A stretch of 64,000 nucleotides of DNA, taken from Altererythrobacter sp. B11 (GTDB lineage Bacteria > Pseudomonadota > Alphaproteobacteria > Sphingomonadales > Sphingomonadaceae). Under the pieces are notes generated by a model. That model worked only from the letters and a program-made list of their open reading frames with translations, was not told the origin of the DNA and ran no database searches. Position numbers and translations under genes: made by a program. The stretch spans positions 744,001 to 808,000 of the forward strand of contig NZ_AP018498.1 of NCBI RefSeq assembly GCF_003569745.1. The letters run 5' to 3'. Below, one piece after another: positions 43,008-52,406 of this stretch (its first letter is position 1; the number at the start of each line of letters is the position of its first letter).

Positions 43008-43194
43008 CCGCCCGCCGCTACCGGCGGCGGAAGCGGAAGTACCAGATTTTGTCGTCCGAAAGCTCTATCATATTGAGTTCGTTCCATAATCTGGCATTTT
43101 TGGGGTTCCAATTTCTGTTCTGGCAATCACCGGGTAATCACCAAAGAGCAGATGCGCTTTTTTTGCGACGGGCAGAAGCGCAAGAGAGCTGTCA
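43008..43194. other. AT-richer gap at the left border of the island
   Basis: This stretch of 187 bases has no open reading frame. From 43040 it is distinctly richer in A and T than the genes to the left (runs such as CATTTTTGGGG and CTTTTTTTGC). I found no tRNA end or obvious direct repeat here, so an attachment site is possible but not shown. Confidence 0.5.
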
Positions 43195-44445
43195 TCAAGC
43201 ATCTGTCATCGCGAGGCGGAAGCACGTTGCAAAGCGCTTGCGATCGGCGCTGCTGACACCGGCCTCGGCGAAGAGTGCCTCCCACCTCGCGCTCACGATT
43301 TGCTTTACTTCGTCGACAATCGCCGCGGCTTCTTCGACCCCCAGATCGAACACGGCAGCCCCGGCAAGGGCGTTCTCGAGCGTGGCATTGCGACCCTCCG
43401 GCCCCACTCCGAGAACGAGCCGGCGCTCGAGACCAACCTGGGGCTTCGGAACGACGTCGTAGAGTGGCGACAGTCGCCAACCCGTCCCATCAAACAGGAA
43501 GCCATGGTTGCGCAGGTGATCATCGTCGTTCGTGACGAGGATGTTGAACACCATGCGGCGAAACAACTCGTGGAGATCCTTGCGCACCTGAGTGCCGAAC
43601 TGCCGGATTGATCCTGCCAGATCGGCATAGCTGTAGCGGCTGACCTCGCTCTCGTGCGCCCCAAGAATGGTCAGGCCCGAAGCGAACGGCAGGCGCTCAA
43701 GCCGATTGCCATGGGGAATGCGATCGAACCTCTCGATCAGGTAGATGTCGCGGTCGAGAACCCTGCGAAAATCGAGCGACGGCACATCGAGACCGCATTC
43801 CGCGGCAAGACGCATTGTCGCGAATTCGACCCGGCACTCGGGGAAGCTGTCACCGCGCATCTGGAACTTAGCGATCCAAGGTTGCAGGCCGATCGTGGTA
43901 GCGGCCTTGGGTCGCGCTCCGCCCAGCGAGGAGCCGACCGACAGGAGCGCGCGCAGGTTATCGTCCAACTCGTCTACGTGCTGCGCGCGCTCGGCGGCTT
44001 CAGCGAGTTCGGCAAGCGTGAACTCTTCCCCTGGAGCTGGCCCGTCTCCCCACGGGGTGATGCGCTCCGGTCGCTCTGGAGTGGGCCCGAAGGCCAGCGC
44101 GCCCACCCGGTGATCGCCCGAAGCAAGAATGAGATCGGCATCGCCTGGCAGGCGATCGCCCATCGCCTTATACATGAGGTACTGGCCCCAGCCGTCGGGT
44201 GCTGCATCCCGGATTCCGTTGAAGACGGCAAAGCCCTCCTCCGTCTGGTAGGTGCGCGCCGTTCCCGCGTCGTGAAGGGGGAGGGCTACCGGATCGACGG
44301 CAACCTTGTCGGATCGCTCAAGATAGCGGCGGCCATAGGCAAAGGTCGCGTACTTGTTGCGCGGTTCGTCGGTCATCGTGAGAAGCCCGGCGGGGACCGG
44401 ACCTTCTGAAAGATGCACGAACACATAGGTGCGGACGGTCGGCAT
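43195..44445 (-). CDS. hipA: HipA-family toxin kinase
   Basis: A 416-residue HipA-like Ser/Thr kinase. E. coli HipA phosphorylates glutamyl-tRNA synthetase and stops translation, giving persister cells. Here the Gly-rich loop is GSSLGGARPK (residues 171-180), the catalytic segment is NDDDHLRN (306-313) and the metal-binding Asp is in PLYDVVP (Asp330). All look intact. It lies 6 bases downstream of the antitoxin gene, so the pair is one operon. It marks the left edge of the island, where it may stabilise the element against loss. Confidence 0.9.
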   Translation of the reverse strand: MPTVRTYVFVHLSEGPVPAGLLTMTDEPRNKYATFAYGRRYLERSDKVAVDPVALPLHDAGTARTYQTEEGFAVFNGIRDAAPDGWGQYLMYKAMGDRLPGDADLILASGDHRVGALAFGPTPERPERITPWGDGPAPGEEFTLAELAEAAERAQHVDELDDNLRALLSVGSSLGGARPKAATTIGLQPWIAKFQMRGDSFPECRVEFATMRLAAECGLDVPSLDFRRVLDRDIYLIERFDRIPHGNRLERLPFASGLTILGAHESEVSRYSYADLAGSIRQFGTQVRKDLHELFRRMVFNILVTNDDDHLRNHGFLFDGTGWRLSPLYDVVPKPQVGLERRLVLGVGPEGRNATLENALAGAAVFDLGVEEAAAIVDEVKQIVSARWEALFAEAGVSSADRKRFATCFRLAMTDA

Positions 44446-44451
44446 GGCTGG

Positions 44452-44793
44452 CTAGAAGTCCAATTCGTCGTCGCTGGCTGCGTGGGTCGTCTTGGGCAGA
44501 CGCGAAAGATCCTCGCTGATCCCGGTCCGGTCGCTGTCGGGGGCGACCAGTGCGGCAAGGCGCTCGGTCATCCCCAGGACGTGGAGCGCGCTGGCGAGGA
44601 CCGCCAGGCCTACAGTCGGATCGCCAGCTTCGAGACGCTGGAGTGTCTGGACCGATACGAGCATACGCTCGGCCATCAGGCGCTGGGGTAATTTCCGGCG
44701 GCGGCGCGCGACCGCAAGGTCCCTGCCCAGTCGCGCAATCGCGCGCTGGCTCTGGGGCGGCAGTCCGCTGGCGGCTCGTGAAGCACGTGGCAT
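44452..44793 (-). CDS. hipB: HipB-like antitoxin, helix-turn-helix repressor
   Basis: A 113-residue XRE-type DNA-binding protein. The helix-turn-helix is LGRDLAVARRRRKLPQRLMAERMLVSVQTLQRLEAGDP, of which VSVQTLQRLEAG is the recognition part. A C-terminal tail (PKTTHAASDDELDF) probably contacts the toxin. It is the first gene of the hipBA operon and likely binds the 14-base inverted repeat just upstream of its start (44804-44847), repressing both genes. Confidence 0.85.
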   Translation of the reverse strand: MPRASRAASGLPPQSQRAIARLGRDLAVARRRRKLPQRLMAERMLVSVQTLQRLEAGDPTVGLAVLASALHVLGMTERLAALVAPDSDRTGISEDLSRLPKTTHAASDDELDF

Positions 44794-44803
44794 GGGCTAT
44801 TAG

Positions 44804-44847
44804 ATGACATATCATGCGAGTTTATGCAAATTGGCATGATATGTCAT
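44804..44847. promoter_or_regulatory. Inverted-repeat operator in front of hipBA
   Basis: Arms ATGACATATCATGC (44804-44817) and GCATGATATGTCAT (44834-44847) are a perfect 14-base inverted repeat with a 16-base spacer, starting 11 bases before the hipB start codon. Each arm is itself near-palindromic (TGACATATCA). It fits a site for a dimer-of-dimers HipB and may also overlap the start of transcription toward the primase-like gene. Confidence 0.8.
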
Positions 44848-44994
44848 GTGAAACGTATAGGGCGGCCACAGTAGAGTCGATCAGCAAGATGTCCGAAAAA
44901 TGTATCACAATTTCGGAAAATGGACGGGCGGGGATCACAGGCGGGAGGAGAGGCTGCGGCGGAGGACGGCCACTGCGTTGCGAAGGAGCCGAGA

Positions 44995-45909
44995 ATGTCC
45001 GTCTGCATCCCTGCACATCACAATTCTTCTCTCGAAGATACAGCACGTCGGATCTGCGAATCGCGCGGCGGCAAATGGGCGGGCACGAAGGGGATGGCTT
45101 GCTGCCCTGCGCATGACGACCGTACGCCGTCGCTCGGTGTGTCACTCGGACGAAAGGCCATTCTCTTCCATTGCTTCGCAGGATGCGATCAGCGCAGTGT
45201 GCTGTCTGCACTGGCACGCGAAGGTTTCGATGCGACCTCGCTATTTTCAGGTTCCGCGACTGCGGACCATTCCGAGCCGGCCAAGACTCTCAAAGCCTCG
45301 GCCGCAGCCCTGAGGATCTGGCGCGGAGCGCAACCGCTGCCCGCGAGTCCGGCAAAGGCCTACCTGGAGGGCCGCGGTATCGTCGCCGCATCGTCGGCTC
45401 TTCGTTTTCATCCACGAACGCCACTCGGCCCGAAAGGACGAACCCGCTTTCTGCCGGCTATGATCGCGGCCGTCGGTCTCGACGAGGGACCAATCGCAAT
45501 CCACCGCACCTTCCTGGCTCAGGATGTCGGTACCAAGGCCGACTTCGCAAAGCCGAAACGCGCGCTCGGCTCGCTGGGCGGAGCTGCTGTCCGCCTTTTC
45601 GCTGCGGTTGCCGGCAAGCTCGGATTGGCCGAGGGGATCGAGAGCGCGATGTCGGCCTATGCCCTCACCGGCATTCCTGCTTGGGCGGCATTGGGCAATG
45701 AGCGCTTCGGTCTCGTCTGCGTGCCCGACAGCGTGACCGAACTCCATCTCTTCGTCGATCATGACGCCGGTGGCGAGCTTGCTGCTGCACGGGGTCTGGC
45801 GGCTTACGCGCGAGAAGGAAGGACGATCCACGTTCGCAGACCGTCTACATGCGGCATCGACTGGAACGATGAGCTCCGTGCGTGGCTGCGCCGCAAGGCG
45901 GCGCCCTAG
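44995..45909 (+). CDS. Toprim-type primase-like protein (DUF7146)
   Basis: A 304-residue protein. At the N-terminus a DnaG-like zinc finger is seen: CPAHDDRTPSLGVSLG and FHCFAGC, with the first Cys pair in MACC. A helical region follows, then a Toprim-like core with GLAEGIESAMSAYALTGIPAWAALGNERF and LHLFVDHDAGGELAA, in which Glu and Asp-x-Asp positions bind metal. Such proteins are common on alphaproteobacterial plasmids and integrative elements, where they may prime the DNA strand received in conjugation. The start at 44995 is supported by AAGGAG 6 bases upstream. Confidence 0.82.
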   Translation: MSVCIPAHHNSSLEDTARRICESRGGKWAGTKGMACCPAHDDRTPSLGVSLGRKAILFHCFAGCDQRSVLSALAREGFDATSLFSGSATADHSEPAKTLKASAAALRIWRGAQPLPASPAKAYLEGRGIVAASSALRFHPRTPLGPKGRTRFLPAMIAAVGLDEGPIAIHRTFLAQDVGTKADFAKPKRALGSLGGAAVRLFAAVAGKLGLAEGIESAMSAYALTGIPAWAALGNERFGLVCVPDSVTELHLFVDHDAGGELAAARGLAAYAREGRTIHVRRPSTCGIDWNDELRAWLRRKAAP

Positions 45910-45986
45910 AGGAGAGAGGGCTTCTCGAATTCCTGATCCGGCAGAGGGCGCGCGTCCCGATGCCTCAATCAGGAGGACGAACAGCC

Positions 45987-48900
45987 ATGTACCAGTCAGA
46001 CTTGTTTCCCGCCAGCGAGCAGTCCCTTTCAGTGCCTCTGGCATACGCCATCGGTGCCAGGATTGCCGAGGAGCTCGCATCAGGACGTCACCTTGCCCGC
46101 GCCGATATTTCGGGCCTGTTCGCCGAAGAAACCGGCGTCCAGGATTGGGGAAGTGCCTGGACCATCGACGACTACAATAATGCGGTCGAAATCGGCGCTC
46201 TGCTCTGGCTTCGTGAATCGTCACGCATAGACCTTGTGAGTGGGGTGCATGAAGCAGAAGCGCGCTTCGACTGGCTCGAGGCAGCGTTACCGCCCCGCCA
46301 CGTTCGCAGCGAGGCCCAGGTCGAGCTGCAGCAATTCTCGACCCCGCCGATGCTGGCCTGGCTGATGGCGAAGGCGGCGGACCTCTCCAGCCGGGACATC
46401 GTGCTCGAACCGTCCGCCGGCAACGGTGCCCTCGCGATCTGGGCGGACGGCTGTGCGAAGTCACTCGCTCTCAACGAGATCGCTGCCGACAGGCGCGCTG
46501 GCCTGAGGCGCATCTTTCCCGGAACTCCGGTCAGTGCACATGATGGCGAACTGATCGCCGACCTGCATCGCGGGCCGGATCCATCGGTCATCATGATGAA
46601 CCCGCCGTTCGCGCGCAGCCACGAGCGCGGCCAGGATGGTGATACCGCGCGGCGTCATTTGCGCAGCGCGATCCGGGCTTCCGCCGCTGGCGGCAGGATC
46701 GTCGCGATCATGCCCGAACGTTTCGACGCTACGCCCTTCGCCAAGACCCACGGCGACGCCTCGTTACTTCTCGATGTCCGGTTGCAGCAAATGTTTGTGC
46801 GGACCGGCACGGGGATCGCCGTGCGTATGGTCGTGTTCGACAAGCTTCCGACCGGGTCGGTCCCGCCGATTGAAGGCGATACGCGCCGCCTGATCGAACT
46901 CCATGCCTTACTGGCAAAGCTTCCGGCTCGCGCCTGCGCATCCGCGAGCCTTCACCGTCTTCCCGCACGCAAGCCCGTGCGTTTCGGGGCCAGGGCCACG
47001 AAGCAGCGCGCGCCGATCCGACCGTCGGCGCCGTTTGCATCGAAAGCAACCTACGGCACCGCGGCGATAGAACTGGCCTATTCCGTGCTTGCGGAGCCTG
47101 CGCCCGTGCCCGAGCAGACAGGAATCTACCTGCCCTACCGGCCCAGCCGCATCGCATTCGCCGATACACCGGCGCATCCCACGCCGCTCGTGGAATCGGT
47201 TGCCATGGGCTCGGTCGCGGCCCCTCGGCCCGAAGTGCGCCCGATGCTACCAGCAGGTTGGCAGTCAGCCGGTTTGCTGTCCGACGCACAGTGCGAGACG
47301 CTCGTCTATGCGGCCCAGGCATTCGCGCGCGACCTTCCCGGGCATTTCCGGCCTAACCAGCAAGGGACGATGCTGGAGTTATCCGGCGACGGTCAATCCT
47401 ACCGTCAGGGCTTTTTCCTCGGTGACGGGACCGGAGCCGGCAAGGGAAGGCAGATCGCCGCCCTGATCATGGACCGCTGGCTGTCCGGCGAGCGACGCCA
47501 TATCTGGATCACCAAGAACGAGGCGCTGCTGGAGGATGCGCGCCGCGACTGGGAAGCGCTCGGCGGAATGGCGCTCGATATCCAGCCACTCTCGCGCTGG
47601 AAGCTCGGACACCCCGTGACGCTGCCCGAAGGCATCCTGTTCGTCACCTATCCCACCCTGCGCTCCGGTCGCGCCGAAGACACGCGGCTCGACCAAATCC
47701 GCGCCTGGGCAAGAGATACGTTCGAGGGCGTGATAGCTTTCGACGAGGCACATGCCATGGCCAATGCGCTCGGCTCATCGGGCACACGCGGCAAGGTCAA
47801 GGGCTCCGAGCAGGGCATGGCCGGCCTCAGGCTCCAGAACACCTTGCCGCGTGCCCGCGTTCTTTATGCCTCGGCAACCGGTGCGTCGGATATCGCCAAC
47901 CTCGGCTACACTGCACGCCTGGGCCTGTGGGGACCGGAAACCGCTTTCCCGACCCACGAGGCGTTCATGACCGATATTCGGGCCGGGGGTGTGGCGGCGA
48001 TGGAACTCGTCGCCCGTGACCTCAAGGCACAGGGCCTCTACCTCGCCCGCGCATTGTCGTTTGCCGGGGTCGAGTACGATATACTCGAACATCGGCTGAC
48101 CGAGGCGCAGATCCGCATCTATGACGCCTATGCCGACGCTTGGGCGATCATCCACCGCAATCTCGACGAAGCGCTCGAGGCGACGCGCGTGGTCGACGAG
48201 GACAGCGGCGATACGCTCAACCGCAATGCCAAGGCCGCAGCGCTCTCGATCTTCGAAGGCACCAAGCAACGCTTCTTCGCGCAGCTCCTGCTTTCGATGA
48301 AACTGCCGAGCCTGATCCCGGCCATGGAGGAAGCACTCGGCGAGGCGCATTCGGTCGTCGTACAACTGGTCTCGACCGCCGAGGCCATGCTTGATCGGCG
48401 CCTTGCCGACCTTTCCGACGAGGAACGCGAAGCGCTCGATATCGACCTGTCCCCGCGCGAATATGTGATCGACTATCTCGCCAAGAGCTTTCCTGTGCGC
48501 CTGATGCAGGTCTTCACCGACGAAGACGGAAGTCTTCGCTCCGAGGCGATGAGCGACGACGATGGCAATCCCGTCTTCTGCCCGCGTGCCATCGCTGCGC
48601 GCGATGCGCTGATCGAACAGCTCTGCGCCCTGCCGCCGATCGCAACCGCGCTCGATGCAATCATCGAGCATTTCGGGACCGAAGCGGTGGCCGAAGTCAC
48701 GGGCCGGACGCGGCGACTCGTCATGGGGCGCGACGGTCAACAGCGCCTCGAACGACGAAGCCCCAGTGCCAATGTCGCCGAAGCGCAAAGCTTCATGGAA
48801 GGAACCAAGCGCATCCTGGTCTTTTCGGACGCGGGAGGAACAGGGCGCTCCTACCATGCCGATCTCGACGCGAAAAATCAGCAGCGTCGGGTTCATTTCC

Positions 48901-50234
48901 TGCTTGAACCGGGGTGGCGCGCCGACAACGCGATCCAGGGTCTCGGGCGCACCAACCGCACCAATCAGGCCTCGGCACCGTTATTCCGTCCCGTGACCAC
49001 CGATGTGAAGGGCGAACGCCGCTTCATCTCTACCATAGCGCGCAGGCTCGATGCATTGGGTGCGCTCACGCGCGGCCAGCGTCAGACCGGCGGCCAGAAC
49101 CTGTTCGACCCCGCCGACAATCTCGAAAGCGAATATGCCAAGGATGCGCTCACCCGCTGGTTCCAGTTGCTTTATGACGGCAAGCTCGAGGCGACGCGTT
49201 TCGGAGACTTCGTCGAGCGGACCGGCCTCCGGCTCGAAAACCCCGATGGCGGGCTGACCGACAATCTGCCGACCATCCAGCGGTGGCTCAACCGTATCCT
49301 GGCGCTGCCCATCGCCCTCCAGAACGCCATTTTCGATGAATATCTGGGACTGGTTGAAGCGCGCATCGAAGCCGCGCGCGAAGCGGGAACGCTCGATCTC
49401 GGTCTGGAAACCGTTCGTGTCGACAGCTTCGAGATTCTTGCGGACGAGTTGCTGCGCACCGATCCTGTCACCGGTGCACAAACCCGCCTCGTCTCGCTCG
49501 AGGTAAAGCGGCACCTTCGGCCCTTGCGGCTAGAGCGGCTCGTGCGCATGCACGAGATCGGAAGCCCGCACGCCATTCCCCTGCGCAATGCGCGCTCGGG
49601 AAGGATCGCCCTGTCGGTCTCCGCAAGGCGTCTTATTTCTGATGATGGCGCGGTGATCGAACGGCGCCGCCTGCTTCGTCCGCTCAAATCGGCCAACTGG
49701 ACACTCGACGCGCTCGGCGAAAGCCTGTGGGAGGAAACCGGCGTCGCCGAATTCACCAAGCGCTGGCGGATCGAGGAGGAGGAAGCTGCGGCTTCTCCGG
49801 TCACCGAACGCGTGCATCTCGCCACGGGGCTTCTGTTGCCGGTCTGGAAGCGCCTGCCGGGCGATCACGTCCGGGTCACCCGGCTCGTTGCCGAGGATGG
49901 CCAGTCGATCATCGGCCGCGAAGTTCTCGATATCGACCTTGCCAAGATCGCCGAGACGTTCGGTCTGGCGGGGGTGACCGGTCCCGCTCCCGACGAAGTC
50001 GGGAAGCTGGTTCTGACAAGCGGCACGCCCCAGCCGCTCGCCAGTCATGACGCGCTGATGGTCAAGCGGTCGCTCGTCGGCGGTGAGCAGCGGCTCGAGC
50101 TCACCGGCTACGCGCCCGAGCGGCTCGAGTGGTACAAGGCCAAGGGCTGTTTCACCGAGATCATCCGTTACCGCACGCGGCTCTTCGTACCAGTGTCGAG
50201 AGCGTCGTCGGTCCTCCCCGCGCTTGCCGCCTGA
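45987..50234 (+). CDS. Strawberry-notch-type helicase fused to a DNA-methylase-like domain
   Basis: A 1,415-residue protein. Residues about 110-260 look like an N6-adenine DNA methylase: FSTPPMLAWLM, the SAM motif VLEPSAGNGAL (139-149) and the catalytic MMNPPF (205-208). A superfamily 2 helicase follows: Walker A GDGTGAGKGRQ (about 479-489), DEAH at 586-589, and a C-terminal helicase domain ending in the arginine-finger motif IQGLGRTNRTNQ (about 980-992). The rest matches bacterial strawberry-notch proteins. These occur on large plasmids and ICEs of alphaproteobacteria; the role is not established, but modification and remodelling of incoming DNA is plausible. The start at 45987 has AGGAGG 10 bases upstream. 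Confidence 0.86.
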   Translation: MYQSDLFPASEQSLSVPLAYAIGARIAEELASGRHLARADISGLFAEETGVQDWGSAWTIDDYNNAVEIGALLWLRESSRIDLVSGVHEAEARFDWLEAALPPRHVRSEAQVELQQFSTPPMLAWLMAKAADLSSRDIVLEPSAGNGALAIWADGCAKSLALNEIAADRRAGLRRIFPGTPVSAHDGELIADLHRGPDPSVIMMNPPFARSHERGQDGDTARRHLRSAIRASAAGGRIVAIMPERFDATPFAKTHGDASLLLDVRLQQMFVRTGTGIAVRMVVFDKLPTGSVPPIEGDTRRLIELHALLAKLPARACASASLHRLPARKPVRFGARATKQRAPIRPSAPFASKATYGTAAIELAYSVLAEPAPVPEQTGIYLPYRPSRIAFADTPAHPTPLVESVAMGSVAAPRPEVRPMLPAGWQSAGLLSDAQCETLVYAAQAFARDLPGHFRPNQQGTMLELSGDGQSYRQGFFLGDGTGAGKGRQIAALIMDRWLSGERRHIWITKNEALLEDARRDWEALGGMALDIQPLSRWKLGHPVTLPEGILFVTYPTLRSGRAEDTRLDQIRAWARDTFEGVIAFDEAHAMANALGSSGTRGKVKGSEQGMAGLRLQNTLPRARVLYASATGASDIANLGYTARLGLWGPETAFPTHEAFMTDIRAGGVAAMELVARDLKAQGLYLARALSFAGVEYDILEHRLTEAQIRIYDAYADAWAIIHRNLDEALEATRVVDEDSGDTLNRNAKAAALSIFEGTKQRFFAQLLLSMKLPSLIPAMEEALGEAHSVVVQLVSTAEAMLDRRLADLSDEEREALDIDLSPREYVIDYLAKSFPVRLMQVFTDEDGSLRSEAMSDDDGNPVFCPRAIAARDALIEQLCALPPIATALDAIIEHFGTEAVAEVTGRTRRLVMGRDGQQRLERRSPSANVAEAQSFMEGTKRILVFSDAGGTGRSYHADLDAKNQQRRVHFLLEPGWRADNAIQGLGRTNRTNQASAPLFRPVTTDVKGERRFISTIARRLDALGALTRGQRQTGGQNLFDPADNLESEYAKDALTRWFQLLYDGKLEATRFGDFVERTGLRLENPDGGLTDNLPTIQRWLNRILALPIALQNAIFDEYLGLVEARIEAAREAGTLDLGLETVRVDSFEILADELLRTDPVTGAQTRLVSLEVKRHLRPLRLERLVRMHEIGSPHAIPLRNARSGRIALSVSARRLISDDGAVIERRRLLRPLKSANWTLDALGESLWEETGVAEFTKRWRIEEEEAAASPVTERVHLATGLLLPVWKRLPGDHVRVTRLVAEDGQSIIGREVLDIDLAKIAETFGLAGVTGPAPDEVGKLVLTSGTPQPLASHDALMVKRSLVGGEQRLELTGYAPERLEWYKAKGCFTEIIRYRTRLFVPVSRASSVLPALAA

Positions 50235-50337
50235 TCCATCGGGCGGACCCAATTCCACAATGAGAGTGGAGGGAGCCCTTTGGGCTTGTGGGCCTCGTGA
50301 TCCTCACCTGCGCCTTCATTCCATCAGGAGAACACCC

Positions 50338-52305
50338 ATGATCCAGTCGATTCCCTTGAAGAAGCTCGTCACGAGCCCGCGCAATGTTCGCAAGTCGACA
50401 GATGACCTGGCCGACCTCCAGCTAAGAGCAGACATCGCCGCGCGCGGCCTGCTCCAGAACCTCGTCGTGCGCAAGGCCAAGCGCGGCAAGTTCGAGGTCG
50501 AAGCCGGCGGCCGCCGTCTCGCCGCTCTGCAGGCGCTGGCCGAAGAAGGCACGCTGCCCGCAGCGCACGAAGTCACCTGCCTGGTCATCGAAGGCGAGGA
50601 AAGCGAAGTGCGCGAAGCAAGCCTGGCCGAGAACTTCCAGCGCCTCGCGATGAACCCGGCCGATGAGGCGCAGGCCTTCGCCGCTATCATCGAGGCGGGG
50701 GCGAGCCCTGAAGACGTGGCGCGTCGCTTCGGTCTCACCGTCCGTTTCGTCGAAGGGCGCCTGCGCCTGGCAAGCCTTGCTCCCTGCGTCTTCGAAGCGC
50801 TCGCCGAGGGCGCGATCACGCTCGACATGGCCAAGGCCTATGGCGCGATCTCCGACATCGAGCGCCAGGCGCATGTCCATGCCGAGCTGCAGGATGCCTG
50901 GTACCAGATCACCCCCGACACGATCCGCCGCATGGTGCTCGATGCCACGGTGCGCGGTTCCGATCCTCGGGCCGTTCTCGTCGGACGCGATGCCTATCTC
51001 GCCGCGGGTGGCCGGATCGAGCGCGAACTGTTCGACGATGACGCCAGCGAGAGCTGGATCGATATCGCGCTGCTCGAGGACCTCGCGCACAAGGCCATGG
51101 AAGAAGCCGCTGCCCGGACAGCCGAGGAATACGGCATCGCCTGGGTGCGGCCGACGCTTGGCAATTATGTCAGCCATGATCTCGTCGAAGGTCTCAGTCG
51201 CTTGCCGTGCGAGCCTGCTCCGCTGACCGAACAGGAAACGCAGGAACTTGCCGAACTCGAGGCCGATTACGACCGCGTCGCCGCCGTGCTCGAAGACGAG
51301 GACAGCGACGAAGACGAGGTCGCCAAGGCCGAACAGGAACTGGTGGCGATTGACCGCGCCATGCGCGTGCTTAACGATCGCCCCCCGGTTCTTGCCGAGG
51401 AACTGAAGGCCGAGGCCGGTGCCTTTCTCGTGCTCTCGCGCAACGGCGAGCCGTCATTGGCCCCGCAGTATTACACCGAGACGGAGGTTACTACCGACGA
51501 CGATGGCGCGATCGAGGCCGTTGAGGAGAGCGGTGGGACGAAGCCCAAGGGCAGTTCGCTCTCGCAGCGCCTGCTCGACGAGCTTGCCATGCAGCGCCGT
51601 GACATCCTCGCCATTCACCTCGCCAACGACCCCGCGCTTGCGCTGGACTTCATGGTCTTCACGCTCGCCGATGCGGACGGGCACGACTGGCGCGCGAAGA
51701 AGGCATCGACGCTTGTCGGATCCGACGCTTCGGGTCCGATTGCCGGATTCGAGGCCAAGGACGCGCCGGCGAGCGCTGCGCTAGCCGAGTTCGCCGGAGC
51801 GCTGGACGAAAGCTGGCGTTCGGGGACAAGCCAAGTCGAGCGGTTCGAGACGTTTCGAGGGCTTTCCGACGAAGCGCGCTCGGCCTGGCTCGGGCATGTC
51901 GTTTCGCGAACCCTGATTGCGAGTTTGGCATGCGAAGGCGAACGCTCGGTGCCCCTGCACGAGGTACTGGGTGGTCTGCTCGAAGTGGAGACCGCGCACT
52001 GGTGGCGTCCCACCGCCGCCAACTACTTCGATCGCGTGGCCAAGGCCCGCACGCTCGAGGCGCTGGACGCTGTAGGAGGGCCGGAGCTGGTCAGCCGATA
52101 CGCGGGCTCGAAGAAGGCCGAGCTGGCAAGTGCCGCCGAACGCATCTTCTCGGGCGATTTCATAGGCGAAGCCGGCACCAAGGAGCGCGCGCTTGCATGG
52201 GTGCCGCAGATGATGCGATTTTCGGACCTCGACGACACACCTCCGGGCGCCCAACTCGAGCAGGACGCCGGACACCAAGCGGTGATCGCCGAGCAGGCCG
52301 CCTGA
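50338..52305 (+). CDS. ParB/RepB-like protein with long C-terminal extension
   Basis: A 655-residue ParB-like protein. The N-terminal ParB/Srx domain is IPLKKLVTSPRNVRKS, GLLQNLVVR and VEAGGRRLAALQAL. The ENFQRLAMNPADEAQAF box and a helix-turn-helix (PEDVARRFGLTVRFVEGRLRLASLAP) come next. The remaining ~400 residues are acidic and helical with no family I know. No parA gene is adjacent, so it may be a plasmid transcription or nucleoid factor rather than a partition protein. It starts 103 bases after the helicase gene with AGGAG in front. The leader between them is GC-rich. Confidence 0.84.
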   Translation: MIQSIPLKKLVTSPRNVRKSTDDLADLQLRADIAARGLLQNLVVRKAKRGKFEVEAGGRRLAALQALAEEGTLPAAHEVTCLVIEGEESEVREASLAENFQRLAMNPADEAQAFAAIIEAGASPEDVARRFGLTVRFVEGRLRLASLAPCVFEALAEGAITLDMAKAYGAISDIERQAHVHAELQDAWYQITPDTIRRMVLDATVRGSDPRAVLVGRDAYLAAGGRIERELFDDDASESWIDIALLEDLAHKAMEEAAARTAEEYGIAWVRPTLGNYVSHDLVEGLSRLPCEPAPLTEQETQELAELEADYDRVAAVLEDEDSDEDEVAKAEQELVAIDRAMRVLNDRPPVLAEELKAEAGAFLVLSRNGEPSLAPQYYTETEVTTDDDGAIEAVEESGGTKPKGSSLSQRLLDELAMQRRDILAIHLANDPALALDFMVFTLADADGHDWRAKKASTLVGSDASGPIAGFEAKDAPASAALAEFAGALDESWRSGTSQVERFETFRGLSDEARSAWLGHVVSRTLIASLACEGERSVPLHEVLGGLLEVETAHWWRPTAANYFDRVAKARTLEALDAVGGPELVSRYAGSKKAELASAAERIFSGDFIGEAGTKERALAWVPQMMRFSDLDDTPPGAQLEQDAGHQAVIAEQAA

Positions 52306-52406
52306 CCCCCTCCTGACAGGCTATGGTCGCTCGGCGGGCGGTCCGTTCCTTCGGGGACGGACCGCCATTCCTCGTGCTTCAAACCTTGACGCCGCAACGA
52401 AGCTCG

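Noticed and set aside
43008-43194. Possible tRNA end as attachment site at the island border
   Set aside because: No cloverleaf or T-loop pattern could be formed, so no attachment site is claimed.
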